The notes beneath the pieces were generated by a model, which had not been told where the DNA came from, did not search any database, and saw only the letters and a list, made by a program, of their open reading frames with translations. Below, piece by piece: positions 20,206-32,770 of a DNA stretch of 44,788 nt. Source of the DNA: Nymphaea colorata (lineage: Eukaryota > Streptophyta > Magnoliopsida > Nymphaeales > Nymphaeaceae); assembly GCF_008831285.2 (NCBI RefSeq), contig NW_022204894.1:1-44788 (forward strand). The letters are read 5' to 3'. The translations under genes were made by a program, and so were the position numbers. How positions within the stretch are numbered: position 1 is the first letter of the stretch; each line of letters opens with the position of its first letter.

Positions 20206-23200
20206 TCATGTGTCTTCTTCCTCGTCCTCGTCAAGGAAGAGAGAATAGGCCTTGGAAAAAGGGTCGTTTTGCGATTTGGTAACTCCAACTAGTGACTTGC
20301 CTTCCAAGAAAAGGCTGCGCTTGTGGGTCACAAGGATGAACTGAAGTGATTTTTCTAAATACAAAGCAAAATACCTCTGATGGATGTGTTGACAAGACTG
20401 ACGAACTTGATCACATTGAATGAATCCAGGAAGGCATCGATCTCGTCCAACATCAGGAATGGTGATTTCGAGGCAATAGCTATGGAGTATTGCAGAGCTA
20501 AACTTGCTATTGACTTCTATCCGCCTGATAGTTGATCCAAATCGTAAACAAAACGTTTTGTAGGGGGTGTTGGGTAATAGTAGACTCCGCCATCACAGGG
20601 AAACTCCTCGTTCTAGAGGTAAATATCCACTTTCCCAGATACGCCATCGCTATTTCCAGTGAGTAGTTGATAGGCGTTTTGGAGAATGGGGCGGAGGGAG
20701 TCGAAGAAGTTCATGAAAATTTTCTTTCTGTTTTACTTGATGGAGGCTAATTCTGCGCTGATTCTCGCCTTCTTTTCGTTGCATCCATTGAGAATGGTTT
20801 AGATGTTTTCGATCTCTTTGTCAATTCTTTCCCCGTTGCTTCCTGCCTCATCAAAACTTGACATGTCCAAGTGTTGTTTTTCAAGCTCTGCCTCCAGTTA
20901 TTTGCTTTGCTTCAACAGCTCTTCACGAGCATCATTAACAAGATCTTTTGTAGCACGGTTCAGGGTAGTTTCCAAGTGCTTCTAAAGCTATTTAAACTAG
21001 CTTGGCTCTGGTGGCCTCTCAAGACCAAGCTGTGCCACTTCAGCTTTCACCATGTTGTCATGTCTTTACTTCATAAGTAGCAGTTTGGCATCGATCTGTG
21101 GAATTTGGGACTTGAACTTGAGAGTTTCAATGTTGATGTTGCTTAGTTTTCCCAGCCTTGCTCGAAGATTTATTAGCTCTTCTTCTCCTTGCTTGATATG
21201 CTTGACCAATTCTGCTTTTTTGTCTTGGCTAACAACATTGTTGACTCTTTCAGCGAGCTTGTTTAGTCTTCCTCTTTACTTGAAAGATTAGCAGCGATTT
21301 TACCAATTTCTCTTTCTGTTTCCTCGATTTCTCTTGCAACTTTATTCTTGATTTTCATTTTCGCCTCAAGCTTGATATATCTTCTAGTGATCTGAAAGAA
21401 TCGAGATCATTAATTTTTTTTTTTTGATAAAATCAGTGAAAATTTTACTGTTCAACATTTCTTTTTCAATGACTTTCATACTGTCTCTTATTCCTACCAC
21501 TCTTTTTTAGAGTTCCTCAATCTCTTGCTCCAAGCCCTTTGGTATTTTGACCTCTTTCTTTTGACCACCCTTTTTGATGATGTTGATATTGGTTATGAGT
21601 TATTCCTTTCTTGCTTAGAGTTTCGTTAGCTCCAGCTTGTACTTAGCCATCCGATCATCACTTACTTTTTCTTTTAAGACCTTAATGTTATCTTCGATTG
21701 CAGCTTTTTGCTTTTGAAGTGATTGGATTTCTTCCATGGCTAGAGTACGACTCTTTGTTCCATTCACATACTTGTATTTGTTCTTGATAACATCAATTGA
21801 GCCATATGTTGAAATGATGCCATCTTGCCTCAAGACATTACCATCCAGTGTGTAAATTTCTTTTATTCCTCTGATATTTTAGCCCAATAGTGCCCACGCA
21901 GATTCGAGGTTATCACAGATAACTTTTCCGCTCAGATATTCTTTCAGAAAAACATCCAATTTTTGAAGACCCTTATCGAAGTCAATTGAATCAATGGCTA
22001 GATGGCCATGCTTCCCTAGTGCAGCTCGCGTGATTTGTTACTTTTTTTCGTTCACATTGTTGAGAATGATCAGGGTCCTGATTTGTCCATTTTATCTAAG
22101 TTTAGCAGCTATTTGTTTGGAAGATTGTTCATCAGTGCTGAGAATGTATTTGAGAATAGACCCTAGCATTATTTGGAAGCAAAGCTCATACTTCTTAGCA
22201 GCTGGCTTGACCCACTGCTCAACCAAACCTTTGAATCCTTATATGCCTCCCAATTTATGGATGAGTTATTTGTCTTTTTCATTTTCAATATTTTCCACCA
22301 TAAATCCTTCAAGTTCGATGATTTTTTCATTTATTTCATTGTATTTGGCATAGTTGTCCTGAAGGGTGTTCTTATGCGCTGCATACAGTTATGTGGCTTT
22401 GCTGCTCTCAGCATTCAATCGAGAAATTGACTTATTCAGTTCTTCAACATTTGCCTCCAATTCTTGCTTTTTGCGTTGCTACTCTTATTAAAGTTTCTCC
22501 ATTCTCTATGATTTTGATGGAATTAGTCAAGGATGCTTCTTTTGCTGCGTAGGAGTTATTCGCTGTAGATGTATTCACTCTTCTTTTTGGCAAGCTCTTT
22601 GGTCATAACCTCATTTTCTTTCTCCCATTTGTTGTAAAGCGAAAGATACTCTTTATCAATGTCTAATGATTGAAGGTTAAATGATTATCTTTCGAGTTCA
22701 CTTTTGCGATTTTTCAAGTTGTCAGAGTATCTTTTCAGTGATTGGACTTCGTTCTAAAGCTATTTGAACGTTTGAATATCGAGGATGTTTGCACTTTTCT
22801 CTATATTCTTGAGAAGGGAGTTGTTTTGAGCCACTTATTTCATGAGCACATTCATCCTATTTTGAATTTCAAGCTTTTCCGCCTGCTCTTTCTGCATTCT
22901 GATCTTGCTCTCATTGAGTTCTTTGATCTTTCTCTTCTATTCTTTGTCCACAGCATCATATTCTTTCTCCATTTCTTTTATTTCCATTTCCGAAAGCACC
23001 ATCTTAGCCATGAGTATTTTTTTCAATATTCCTTCATATTCCTGTTGTGTCTTGACTGTGTTGTCCTTTGTGTGGTGAAATTTCTTGAGGTTTTTCTTTT
23101 AAAGCCGTAGCTTGATCAGTTTAGCAGTCTCAACCTAAGCAACCTCATCAACCTTGTCTAATTCTTATTTGAGCTTGAGTTGATCCTTCTTGTAGTAAGC

Positions 23201-23822
23201 TGAGCCAGAGATATTTTAGAGATGGTCCGTGAGTTCCTTTGGGTTTTTGAGGAGGAGCTTGTCCACTTCGCCCTGCCATATAGCGAAGTTAGATGTGATG
23301 TGGTTGATATTGCAACGCATGAGAAAGTTTTCATAGGTACTCTGCTTGTAGATTTCACCATCAATTGCGAACTCCTGGCTTTCGTTGGGGTAAAGAGTGC
23401 GCTTGAAGGAAAGCTTCCTATTCTAACCCACAATAAAGTGAGCTTCAACTTCACAATACTTGCTCTTCTGAGACATTTAGTTGTAGGTCTCACTTCCATC
23501 GCGCTGGATGAACTCTCTAATGTCGTAGAAAGTGAGCTTGTTTTTTTCATTGCAGAGACAGAACATGAGCGCATCAAGGATGTTCGATTTCCCGGCACCA
23601 TTCGGGCCAATGATGGAGGTAAAGTCGAGAAGTGGTCCCACGTAAACTTTTCCCTCTAAATTATATGGAAATGTTACTGAAAGATTTGAAGTTGGTGATG
23701 ACGATACTGTCCAGCTTTCGAATGGGTGGAGTGTTGATAAGTCGCTAGGAGAACTAGCTGGTTGAGAGTTGGGTGTAATACTGCGACGAAGTGAGCGAAA
23801 GTTTCTCGAAGGCTTCAATCAT
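20206..23822 (-). CDS. SMC1: Cohesin subunit SMC1
   Basis: About 1,190 residues, the usual SMC length. N-terminal ATPase half: NFKSF, a 22-nt intron, then IIGPNGAGKSNILDAL (Walker A) and KNPKELTDHLENISGSAYYK, the SMC1 form of this region. Long coiled coils flank a hinge that ends VLRQDGIISTYGSIDVI. The C-terminal half has PPTKRFVYDLDQLSGGEKS (signature) and LMLDEIDAFLDSFNV (Walker B). A 20-nt intron follows, then ILVTHKRSLFL, SLVGVT and an acidic end. Start at 23822 gives MIEAFEKLSL before IRKLDSIVITNF. SMC1 rather than SMC3 or SMC4 is chosen from the LENISGS and PPTKRF segments. It forms the sister-chromatid cohesion ring with SMC3. In-frame TAA/TAG fall at conserved Glu positions. Confidence 0.88.
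20355..20374 (-). other. 20-nt intron in SMC1
   Basis: Minus strand reads GTATTTTGCTTTGTATTTAG. It separates the segment just after Walker B from ILVTHKRS and shifts the frame; removal restores the conserved SMC1 C-terminus. Confidence 0.85.
23656..23677 (-). other. 22-nt intron in SMC1
   Basis: Starts GTAACATTTCC and ends ATTTAG on the minus strand. Removal gives NFKSFKGKVYVGP followed by Walker A in one frame, as expected for SMC1. Confidence 0.85.
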
Positions 23823-24073
23823 GGGTGAATTAGCAATGATTTTATTATAATTTGGCTCGAAATAGTAAGAAAATTAAACATTCAAATTGATGGATCATAA
23901 TACAGAACAAAGAATAGGTATGAAGTTTTTAAGGAATTCAAAAAAGCTCTCAGAATAACCAACCATTTCATCATTTCAGCTTTTTCATCATAAGAATAGC
24001 ATTAATTTGATAAATAATTTGAATTATCGTTCAAATGGTGCAAGATATCGTATTTAAGTTACTGAAGAATCAA
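23823..24073. other. Intergenic between SMC1 and ABC gene
   Basis: 250 AT-rich bases. It should hold the SMC1 promoter and the ABC gene 3' end. No open frame was seen. Confidence 0.45.
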
Positions 24074-27000
24074 TCATACTTTCTTTTTATTCATACCCAA
24101 AAGCTTGGCCACCAGCTTCATTAACATGTGGTCTGATATCTGGTTTATAGTCTTGAACTTGGTTCCTTAAACAAACTTTTGGAAGTGAGCCTTTCTCTAC
24201 ATGAGTTCTTCGTATTTTCCACTTTCTATGATTCTTCCGTCCTCAACCAAAAAGATAATGTCGGAGTTCTCAATCGTCTTTATGCGGTGAGCAACGTTCA
24301 CAGTAGTTATCTTCTTGAGCTTTTCGTCAATGTTTTTTTGGACACGCTTCTAGGTCTATTGATCTAGAGCCGAAGTTCCTTCATCCATCAAGAAAATTCG
24401 TGGGCCCCTTAAAACGGCCCTTGCGCAAGCGATGCGCTGCTTCTATCCACCCGATACCTTTGAACCCTTCACCCCTACATCTCGATTTAGAAACTCTCTT
24501 ACATTCTCCTCAATGGTAACTCGACCCTTCCACGCCCTGTTCACGTCATAGGCTAGTGATATCTTGCATGCCTCAATAAGCTCAGATTCATCTGATTTGT
24601 TGCCTAATAATAAGTTTTAGCGGATCGTGCCTGTGAAGAGGCTTGGCTCCTGATTCAGGACTGAGAAATAGCTGCGGTAAGTTGCAAGGTCGTAGTCGCG
24701 AATGCTCACTCCATCCAGAGTGATTTCCCCCTTAAATTCGTAGAAACGCTGCAGGAGCAACACCATCGTCGACTTACCCACCCTGACTCACCGACAAAAG
24801 CTGCCTTCTGCCCTGCCTCAATCACCAGGTTGATATTGTGCAGCACTTTTTTGCCGTTGGGGTACTTGAAGGACACGTTTTTGAACTCTATTCTTCCCTT
24901 AATCTCGCTAGCTGGCGGGGATATACCTTGGTTGCCTTCAGTTGCTGCTCCTCAGACTCAGTGCGCTCCTATAGAAGCTTGAAGATGCGTTCAGCTGATT
25001 TCTTTCCTGCCCCTGCGTGGGAGACGAAGAAAAAGCTGTTTCCAGCAACCCACCCGCACCACATAGGGACGGTCAGCGCCACCATTACCCCCAGCACGTC
25101 CTGCTAAGTGTAGCTGCTCAGGATATGGTCCTGGGAGTAGAGCACGGCTCCGATAGTCCCTTCAATTAAGAAGGCGGAAAAGCCAAAGAAGAAGCCGATC
25201 TTCGCTCCACGTTTGAGCGATTAGCTTGGATCGATTTCGAGGAGTTTGATATACTTTTGGAGCATTTTGTATTGGTAGTTGAGCGAAAGGGCGGTCTTGA
25301 TGTTGATGGTGAGTTAGGAGGCAAGCTTATCGGAGCTATCATAGCGGTGGAGAGACTCGTCATCATAGCCTCCGATGAAGATCATCGTCACGTAGCCTCC
25401 GATAGCGATTAGCGGGATGGAGAAAAAGGAAAGCAGCCCGATCTTCCACATGTAGGTGAGGCACAGGATCGTCCCCGCGGTGATAGTCGTAAAGTTAGTT
25501 ACTATGATCGGTATGTAGGTTGTCACCAGGGTGCTCACCTCCTTCACGTCCAGTCCGTAGGTGGAGGCCACTTGACCGCCCTCGTTTTCCGGCCTGTCGT
25601 ACCACGGCGCAGGCATCAGCACCAGTTTCGAAAAGACGTCCTTGCGGAGGTTGTGAGTAATCTCGTCCTCGATTTTGGTCATCGTGAAGTGTTGGAAAAA
25701 TCCCGGGAGAATTGTATAGAAAGAAAAGCCGATGAGCCCGCCCAGGAACTTCATTGCTTTGTTGTGGTACTCATCGATGGTGGCCTGGCAGTCGACGGGG
25801 ATGCCGTTGGCGCACCAGTTGAAGGCGTTCCCGTAGGCCCTCAGGCGGATGATTTCGTTGAACATGTAATCGAGGAGGAGAATGGCTGCGGGGTGGTGCA
25901 GTCCGTTGATGAAGGCCATCACCAGACTTACGGCGTACAATCCCTTGCGCTCTGTGTACTCAAGCAGCTTCGAGTAGATGTTTCCCGTGTACTCGGCGGC
26001 TTCCACATTTTAGTTTCTCCCTAGTTAGCGTTGGGACTGATGGTGAAACAGGATTTATTCTTCCTCATAGTTCGTCTCTTTGTTTTCTTATTCTGGAGGA
26101 AGCTCGATGTCTTTAAAGTAACTGAGTTCTTGAAACAGTCCGTATTATTTGACACTTCCACTTTAAAGATAAAAGATACGATCTGCCTTAACAATCGTAC
26201 GAACTCTGTGAGCAATACAAAGGACAGTTATCCCTAAATCTTTACTCAGAAAGATAGATTCTAAAGTCTTTTGAATCAATTTCTATGATTTTCTGTCCAA
26301 AGCAGATGTTGCTTCATCCAAAATCAGCAATGCTGGTTTTTGATGAGTGCACGAGCGATAGCGATTCTCTGCTTCTGTCCTCCTGACAACTTCTGACCGC
26401 CAAATCCGATGTCGTAATTGAGTTTCTAAGGAAGCCTCATTGCGAACTCATGCATGTTTACCTGCTTGAGTGCATCCCACACTTCCTCATCCGTGGCGTC
26501 AGTCTTACCCACCGTCACATTCTCCCGGAGTGTCCCACTGAAGAGGGTGGGTTCCTGTCCCACGAATCCGATCCTCTCCCTCAGCCAAGATGTCTCCACG
26601 TCGACGATGTTTCTACCTCCGATGAGGATGCTTCCCGAATTTGGCGCATAGAACTTTAGCAGAAGCTGCGTGAGGGTGGATTTCCCCGATCCAGTTGACC
26701 CCACGATGGCGTTGAACTTATTCTTGAGCGGTTTCAAGGAAATTTATTTCAGAATCTTTTTCTTGGGGTTGGTTGGGTACGCAAACGAGACATCCTTGAA
26801 CTCTATATCTCCGATTTCCGAAGGTCTTTCATAGTCGTTTTTGTTGGTGGCCCTCAGCTCCATCTCGGCATTTTCTGCAGTTTGGAATTCTTGTTATGAT
26901 TGCTCGATGAACTTAAAAACCTCCTTCGAGCCTTGAATAGCATCCTTGATCGCCTAAAAGTTTGAAGCAAGTTGAAGGAAGTAGTAAGTGCACACAAAAG

Positions 27001-27909
27001 TCTCAAAAAAGGCAATGTGCATATCTCCAATCGAGTAGCGCGAACCAGTTGCGCTGATGGGGCAGAAAGAGTTCCCCTCAACACACTGTATTCCAATCAT
27101 GAATCCGACTCCGAATATAAAGTACTGCACGAAGTAAAATAAGGCCGTGGAAACTCCTAATTTCATCGGATACGACTTTACGCTCTCAGCATACTCGTTA
27201 AGGATTTCCGAATATCTTTCGGCTTTGTATTTCTCTCCCCCCATCATCTTGACTGTCTTTATCAGGGCCACGGTCTAGGCAGTGTGGGCTTCAGCCTTTT
27301 CGAAGAAAGCTTTGGACTCAATCGTCCTCATGATGAGAACATAGATGAAGTAACCGAGTACGGCTACGCCCAAGGGGACCAATGCCACAAGAAAGAGGGC
27401 TAACGTCCATCTCACGGACAAAGCGGCGACAGATCCTGAGATGATTACTCCGATCAGGTAGTAGAACAAGGCCACCTTATCTCCGGTCGCCTTTTCCACT
27501 ATCAAACAGTTACGCTTGAACTTTGTGGCGACTTCGTATAGGTTCTGTCCCTAAACCCAGCCAATTGTCCTCTTCACAAAGGCGCTTAGGTATCTAACTC
27601 TGAACTGGTAGGCAATCCGCTCGCTGAGTAATTTCCAAAGAGCGAAAACCACTCCGTTGATGAGGAAAGAACCGATCGCTAGACCGATGAAGGACATGAA
27701 GAGCCTCAGGGACTTGTCAAGAGTGCTGCTGAGAATGAAAAAGTCGTCAATTGTATGGTCGATTTGTTTTCCCCAAAAGTACATGTAAAGAGGATAGCTA
27801 ACCCCCGAACAAAGCGCCAACACTATCCCACTATCATGAGTGCTTTGTCCTTCCATTCGCTGAATCTGTAAATCTCAAAGAATTCAGCAAAGAATTTAAA
27901 GGTGAGCAT
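24074..27909 (-). CDS. Full-length ABCB (P-glycoprotein type) exporter
   Basis: About 1,270 residues in the order TMD1-NBD1-TMD2-NBD2. Start at 27909 gives MLTFKFFAEFFEIYRFSEW, the usual lead-in to the first helix. NBD1: GSTGSGKSTL, VGQEPTLFSGTLRENV, LSGGQKQRIAIARAL, LLILDEATSALD, IAHR. TMD2 starts near 26000 and includes MPAPWYDRPENEGGQVAS. NBD2: Walker A (a lost G near 24780), LNQEPSLFTGTIRENLLLG, VSGGEKQRIACARAV, FLMDEGTSALD, VAHR. Conserved Glu residues before the coupling helices and after SALDxxS are encoded by TAA/TAG. NBD2 has DEGTS rather than DEATS. Substrate unknown; family members export lipids or xenobiotics at plasma or vacuolar membranes. Bases also appear lost near 26334 and 27830. 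Confidence 0.9.
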
Positions 27910-29047
27910 GATGATTATTAATCGTTATTTATAACACTTTTTTTTCCATATGTTTACTATTCTTTGATATTTTACTTCGACTCGTCCAAGACAGTTTTTA
28001 GGCCAACTTACGTCTGATTGGGCCTTTTGAGATCTTTATTGGACTTATTTGAAATCATTTTAAATATTATAATCAAAGAAGCATCAAGAATTAATGGTTC
28101 TGGCTGGAAAATAAGGGTAAAGCTATCTTAAAGCCTTTATTGAGACGGTTGCATTTCGATTTGATATGATTCATCTATCGTTATCATTCAAACGCTCGTG
28201 CCATCTAAAATATATTGCAAAAGCTAACTTAATCATCTAAAAGTAAGTGCATCCTGCGTTAATTGCCTTTTCCTCAGCAAGAGACCCTCCAAAATAAGCT
28301 AATTTGATTGTTTCCAACGCAATTTTTTTCCAATTCAGTTCTGTACTTTAAAATGTGAGTATAAAGCCATATGCTAAAATATGAAGGACTGATTTATCGA
28401 TGAATGATTGTGATAAGTTCAAACGCGTATGAATCAGGCTCGGGCTTTTAATTTATTTGAAGAAACACTATATTTCCCTTTTATTGACGGGATTTGAATT
28501 TTCCTTATTATTTTATGTGTATAGACAATAGGTATAAGTTCTAAATTAAAACCATCAAATATTGATGATTGATAATACTGTTCTCGACAAATGATCGGCT
28601 TGCAATATTATATTTATCATCACTAGTCCTAAAGCTCATCAAAAATAAATCCTTCTCAGTTTTGCTTTAAAAACTTCAAAAAAGCTGATTATAAAGCGGG
28701 GATTTTGATATCATCGGCCTAGCATGATTTAGGCATACCGAATATTTAATTTAATAAAATTTTCGGGAATTCATTTGTGAGAATTTGTTAGAATGAAGAA
28801 AAATAAAGCTAAAAAAACAATGAAGAGATATTGACAATCATGAGGACTAAAAATAGTCTTTATTGGGTTGCAAAAGGGCTACAGAATATTGGTTAATGCT
28901 ACATAAACATCTATATTCGAATTAAATTAAAAAAAGAAAAAATAAATAAGCTAAGCACAATACCCTGATTCCATTTTTTCTAAAAGAAGAAGACTAAGCA
29001 TTTTTAATGATAAATTCATCATCTATATTTTATTTAATAAAATTAGA
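27910..29047. other. 1.1-kb AT-rich region without a visible gene
   Basis: This is the longest gene-free internal stretch. It lies between the ABC transporter start and the ubiquitin protease stop. I found no coding-like frame on either strand and no tRNA-like box sequences by eye. It may hold the ABC gene promoter. Confidence 0.5.
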
Positions 29048-32000
29048 TCATTGACTATGAAGATCAGAATACATAACTAATGCACTGGTGGGCATGTCTA
29101 CCTTTTTATAGCAAAGGAGATAGGCATCATCGATAAAAGGCTGTCCTGTTTGATGATATCCGTGACATCATCGTCAAACAGCACCCATACCTTCTTGTTC
29201 TCGAAAGGATGTTTCCTCTTGGCGATGCAGGTGTAATGGCCTGACTGGCTGTTGCCACTGTGCCTCACAACTGCAAACAGCTCATAAAGTTTTCCGTTAG
29301 AAATCATAGAGTACTTAGAGTATCGAGAAACTCCTGCCATTTGAGCCTTAAGTCTATCTTTATCAGATGTCCCTAGGCGTATATCGAAACTCTTTCATAT
29401 GGACGATGAGTATATTTGGCATTTTGTCGATCAAATGCTCAAGGTTTTGATATTTATGCTTGCATTTATCGCATTACATCTCCACATTTTCTGTCTGGTT
29501 ATGAAGGTTGATGCATGATTCAAGACTGACAAACTAATCCTGACGCGTGTTCTCGACATTACGAGATATGAGGTCGACCTCAATGTAGGAACAAAACATT
29601 GAGTTGCATTTGGTAAAATCTATCCAATCAACGTAATAGTATAACTGCTACTTTTGGCCGACCAATAAAGAGGGATATTTTTTTACAAGACCTCACAACA
29701 GTATTATATCTATTTTCCTGTATCTAGAACATCTGGACACCTTTTCTACAAAAAATGCAAGAATGCTGGACTGAGTCAAGCAATCTAATGATATAGTCTC
29801 CTCCCTTTTTTGATTTCAACATTTTAGCTTCCTTCTCTTTTAAATTTTAAATGTATCGGTCGATGATCTTGATAGCATCATCATATGAAGCCCATTTGGG
29901 TATCCCAACTAAAAATTCCAGCCCAAATTGTTCAAGCCTTCTTAGTGAAGAATTATATTTTCTCAGCACTATCTTTTTGTATATAAATTCTGACTTCGCT
30001 CCTAACCTGGCAGTCCTTTCTGCAAATAAATCCTTATCGATTCTTACCTTTTCAATGGTGTTGTCCTGAGTGAGGTATTAGATGACATATTCATTTTTTC
30101 AGATCGTGAACTTATGGTTTTACAGATCGTCCAAGTAGTCTAGCTAACTTACTGAAAAAAATACTTAGGATTTAGGCTGGAGATCTTTGAAACCGGTTTC
30201 AGGTTTATTTGACAAGATATCAGAGTAGTATTTTGTAGGGATCTTCTCGAAGGCTAACAAGGAAACGTTAGGAACAATGCCAACATCACTATGCTGTAAG
30301 TATATTTACGTTATACGCTTCCTTTGTGAGGATGGGCTTAATATTTCTTCTTTTATCTTTCTTAGACTATTTTGGCTGGTTTCGACAAAGACGAAATCTT
30401 TCCTATTGTAGCCAGACCTTTCTTCGAAGGCATTACAGTAGTCACTCTAAATTATCATCTTTTTACAATTAAAGCGCTTTTATGCAGCTTGAATATCATC
30501 TTTTTTAGTGTCTTTGAGGTAACTGGGACCACTATGATGCTGAAATAGTTGAATTAAGGCTCAGGAATAGGCAAACTCAATATGTACATATTTTCTCCAA
30601 CATATTTGATGTTCTTGCAACCTGCACATGTAAGCTTGGATTGGATCTTACCTCCAAATAAGTAATCAATCACTGTCGGTTTCTATGGAATTTCTTAGCT
30701 GATTTTATCCAAGAGAATGTTTAAGAATTATTGAGCATCATGCTGTTAGAACCCACTAAAAATAGGTATATTTGCGTCGATCATTCTCTTAAAGCTCTTG
30801 GGCTCAGGCCTTTCATTCTTCAGCAGCGCCCTTGCTACTGCAGCCAACCCATACCCGATAGGTTGCTTTTTTTAATCAAAATGATATTCGGTCAAAAAGG
30901 CATCTAATATGGGAGAAGCAACTAAGCACTGAATTACAGAATTTATGAAACAAGTATTTCCAACGTTAGAAATCCCTTTATCAGACTTTCATGTTTTTTC
31001 TTAGCGGATGACATTACAGCCTCTGACTCCATCAGAGAAATCTCATCTCTATCAAGCTAAATCTAATAGCGATAGGAGTAACCCTTGAAGTGGATTTTGA
31101 ATGTGTTTAAACCTTTGAAACCGATAATAAGAGCATCAGAGTGCGATTTTATGTAAGCAAAGTGAGCGTATATTACATCTCCTGGCTGGAGGTTCTCTTT
31201 TTTTATTTATTTGCGGTAGTTTTTTTATATGAATTTTTCGCGATTGCTTGCAACGACTATCAAAAATCGAGGATCCAAGGAAATCTAAGCGAATGTCTTC
31301 TTGTCCTCAAGCTATCTCCAGTTTTTTTCGCCGAAGTTTTTGGAAAATATGCCCAGCTTAGGAGAGGTTTTATCTTTTCGCAAGATTGATACTTTTTGAG
31401 TAACTGATAAGAAAGTGATGGTTTGGGACTAGGGAATCAACTATCCTTGGTCATCTGCTTCGAAGTAGTAGGCAGCTTTTGGGTAGTACTCGAGCCTATC
31501 GCTACTGATGGCTATCCTCTTGAATTATTGCTCAGCTGGATGTAAAGAGCATAAAAGTTTCCAAAGTCCATCTGTAATAATTTTTATCTGAGTGGTAATC
31601 TTTAAATTTTCCTTCAGTTATCCTCGGTACTATCCTTCAATGTCCTCAAAATCGATTATTTTAGGCTGTTAAAACAAAGTATTGCTTAGTTAGCTTGTAC
31701 GAAGAGAGTCATTGGTCCGTCTTTCGCTGATACTATTTTATCTTTTTTTGTATCTCCTTCCAACGACTGAGTTTTCATCGGGAAGAATGAACCTGGTGGA
31801 TTTGACTCTTTGTTTTGGGCATTGACATCAAGTTCTTGATAGTAAAACGACCTGAATACATCTTTATTACCATCGATAGAACCATGCATTTGATAGCAAG
31901 TAATACTACTTCCCTAATGAATAATCGTTAAAATCGCAATCCATGATTTCTCTACTGATCATTTTAAATGGGATATCCTACTAAGTGGTGATTGATATCT

Positions 32001-32307
32001 TGGTCTGAAAATCTGATGTATTGAACTATGAATCGGTTAGGATCTTTATGAACTGGTCGAAAGTGATGGGAAATTAGGCAACCTTTGGCTATTTGGCAAA
32101 ATAGCTAGATTCGCTTTTATAAAAATTGGAAAATTCTCCTTGGCTCATATAGATTAGTTCTGGAGTACCCTTGTAGATTTCAAAAAGAATGTTGTAGAGA
32201 ACATTCTGGTCACCTTTGATGAGTGTTGCATACTTGATGATGAATTGCCGAAAGGCCAAACTATCGTTTTGATTATCTGTATAGTAGATGAACAATCTTT
32301 TGAGCAT
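29048..32307 (-). CDS. USP-family ubiquitin carboxyl-terminal hydrolase with DUSP-like N-terminus
   Basis: About 1,080 residues. The N-terminal part ends in a DUSP-like segment (EYYLLSNAWFYRW, then NPPG). The catalytic domain starts with the Cys box GISNVGNTCFINSVIQCL. It continues with SGFEQHDAQEFLNILLDKI and two zinc-binding CxxC pairs (CAGC and CDKC). The His box is SQSGHYTC, then VWVLFDDDVTDI and AYLLCYKK near the end. This order is that of USP4/11/15-type cysteine proteases that remove ubiquitin from proteins. The Glu of the invariant DAQEF motif is encoded by TAA. Frame jumps near 29131, about 30060 to 30480 and 31880 look like lost bases. The start at 32307 is the first Met after an in-frame TGA. 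Confidence 0.82.
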
Positions 32308-32351
32308 ATCCTACAATAGGGACGGAGGTACATTGCTGCGGTGGGTGCCTC
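32308..32351. promoter_or_regulatory. 44-base divergent spacer
   Basis: Separates the USP start from the small plus-strand gene. If both starts are right, two promoters share 44 bases; otherwise the USP start lies elsewhere. Confidence 0.3.
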
Positions 32352-32669
32352 ATGAAGTTTGATGAAATGGAAGATATTGAGCGTTTTGCTTTCCTTATCG
32401 GCGAAGGATTAGAATTTTTATTTAATTTTAAGAAGGATAATTGCGGGGAATCGGTCAATGTAGGAATTGATAGTTTATGGCGGAAGCGGAACAACTAAGA
32501 TAGATGCTGGCGTTACCCCTGCGAGACTATACTATCGCTGCTGATGTACACCCCATACTTTATTATAAAATTATTCGCCAGTTTCATTACTAATCATAAA
32601 ATATAGCAAAATTACATCTCAGTGGAGAAGGAGAAATATACCCGTGGCATTATTTTTAGATATTTCTGA
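32352..32669 (+). CDS. Small unknown protein
   Basis: 105 residues from ATG to TGA. Starts MKFDEMEDIERFAFLIGEGL and continues through FLFNFKKDNCGE and LWRKRN. Two TAA/TAG codons read as Glu. The first 50 residues look coding; the second half is hydrophobic and less convincing, so a missed intron is possible. No family recognised. Confidence 0.5.
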
Positions 32670-32770
32670 AATATCTTTTATGAACTTTTAGAGGAATTAC
32701 TGTAGTGGAGCTTGACATCATTTGAAGACTATTTTTAAATAATATGATGTGCTTTAAATTCAAATCAATA

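Noticed and set aside
23222-23659. Plus-strand 145-residue frame
   Set aside because: Antisense to the SMC1 Walker A and N-terminal region, which is clearly conserved.
25572-26024. Plus-strand 150-residue frame
   Set aside because: Antisense to the second transmembrane domain of the ABC exporter.
27910-29047. RNA gene in the long gap
   Set aside because: I found no tRNA box-like sequence or obvious conserved structure by eye; a covariance-model search was not possible.
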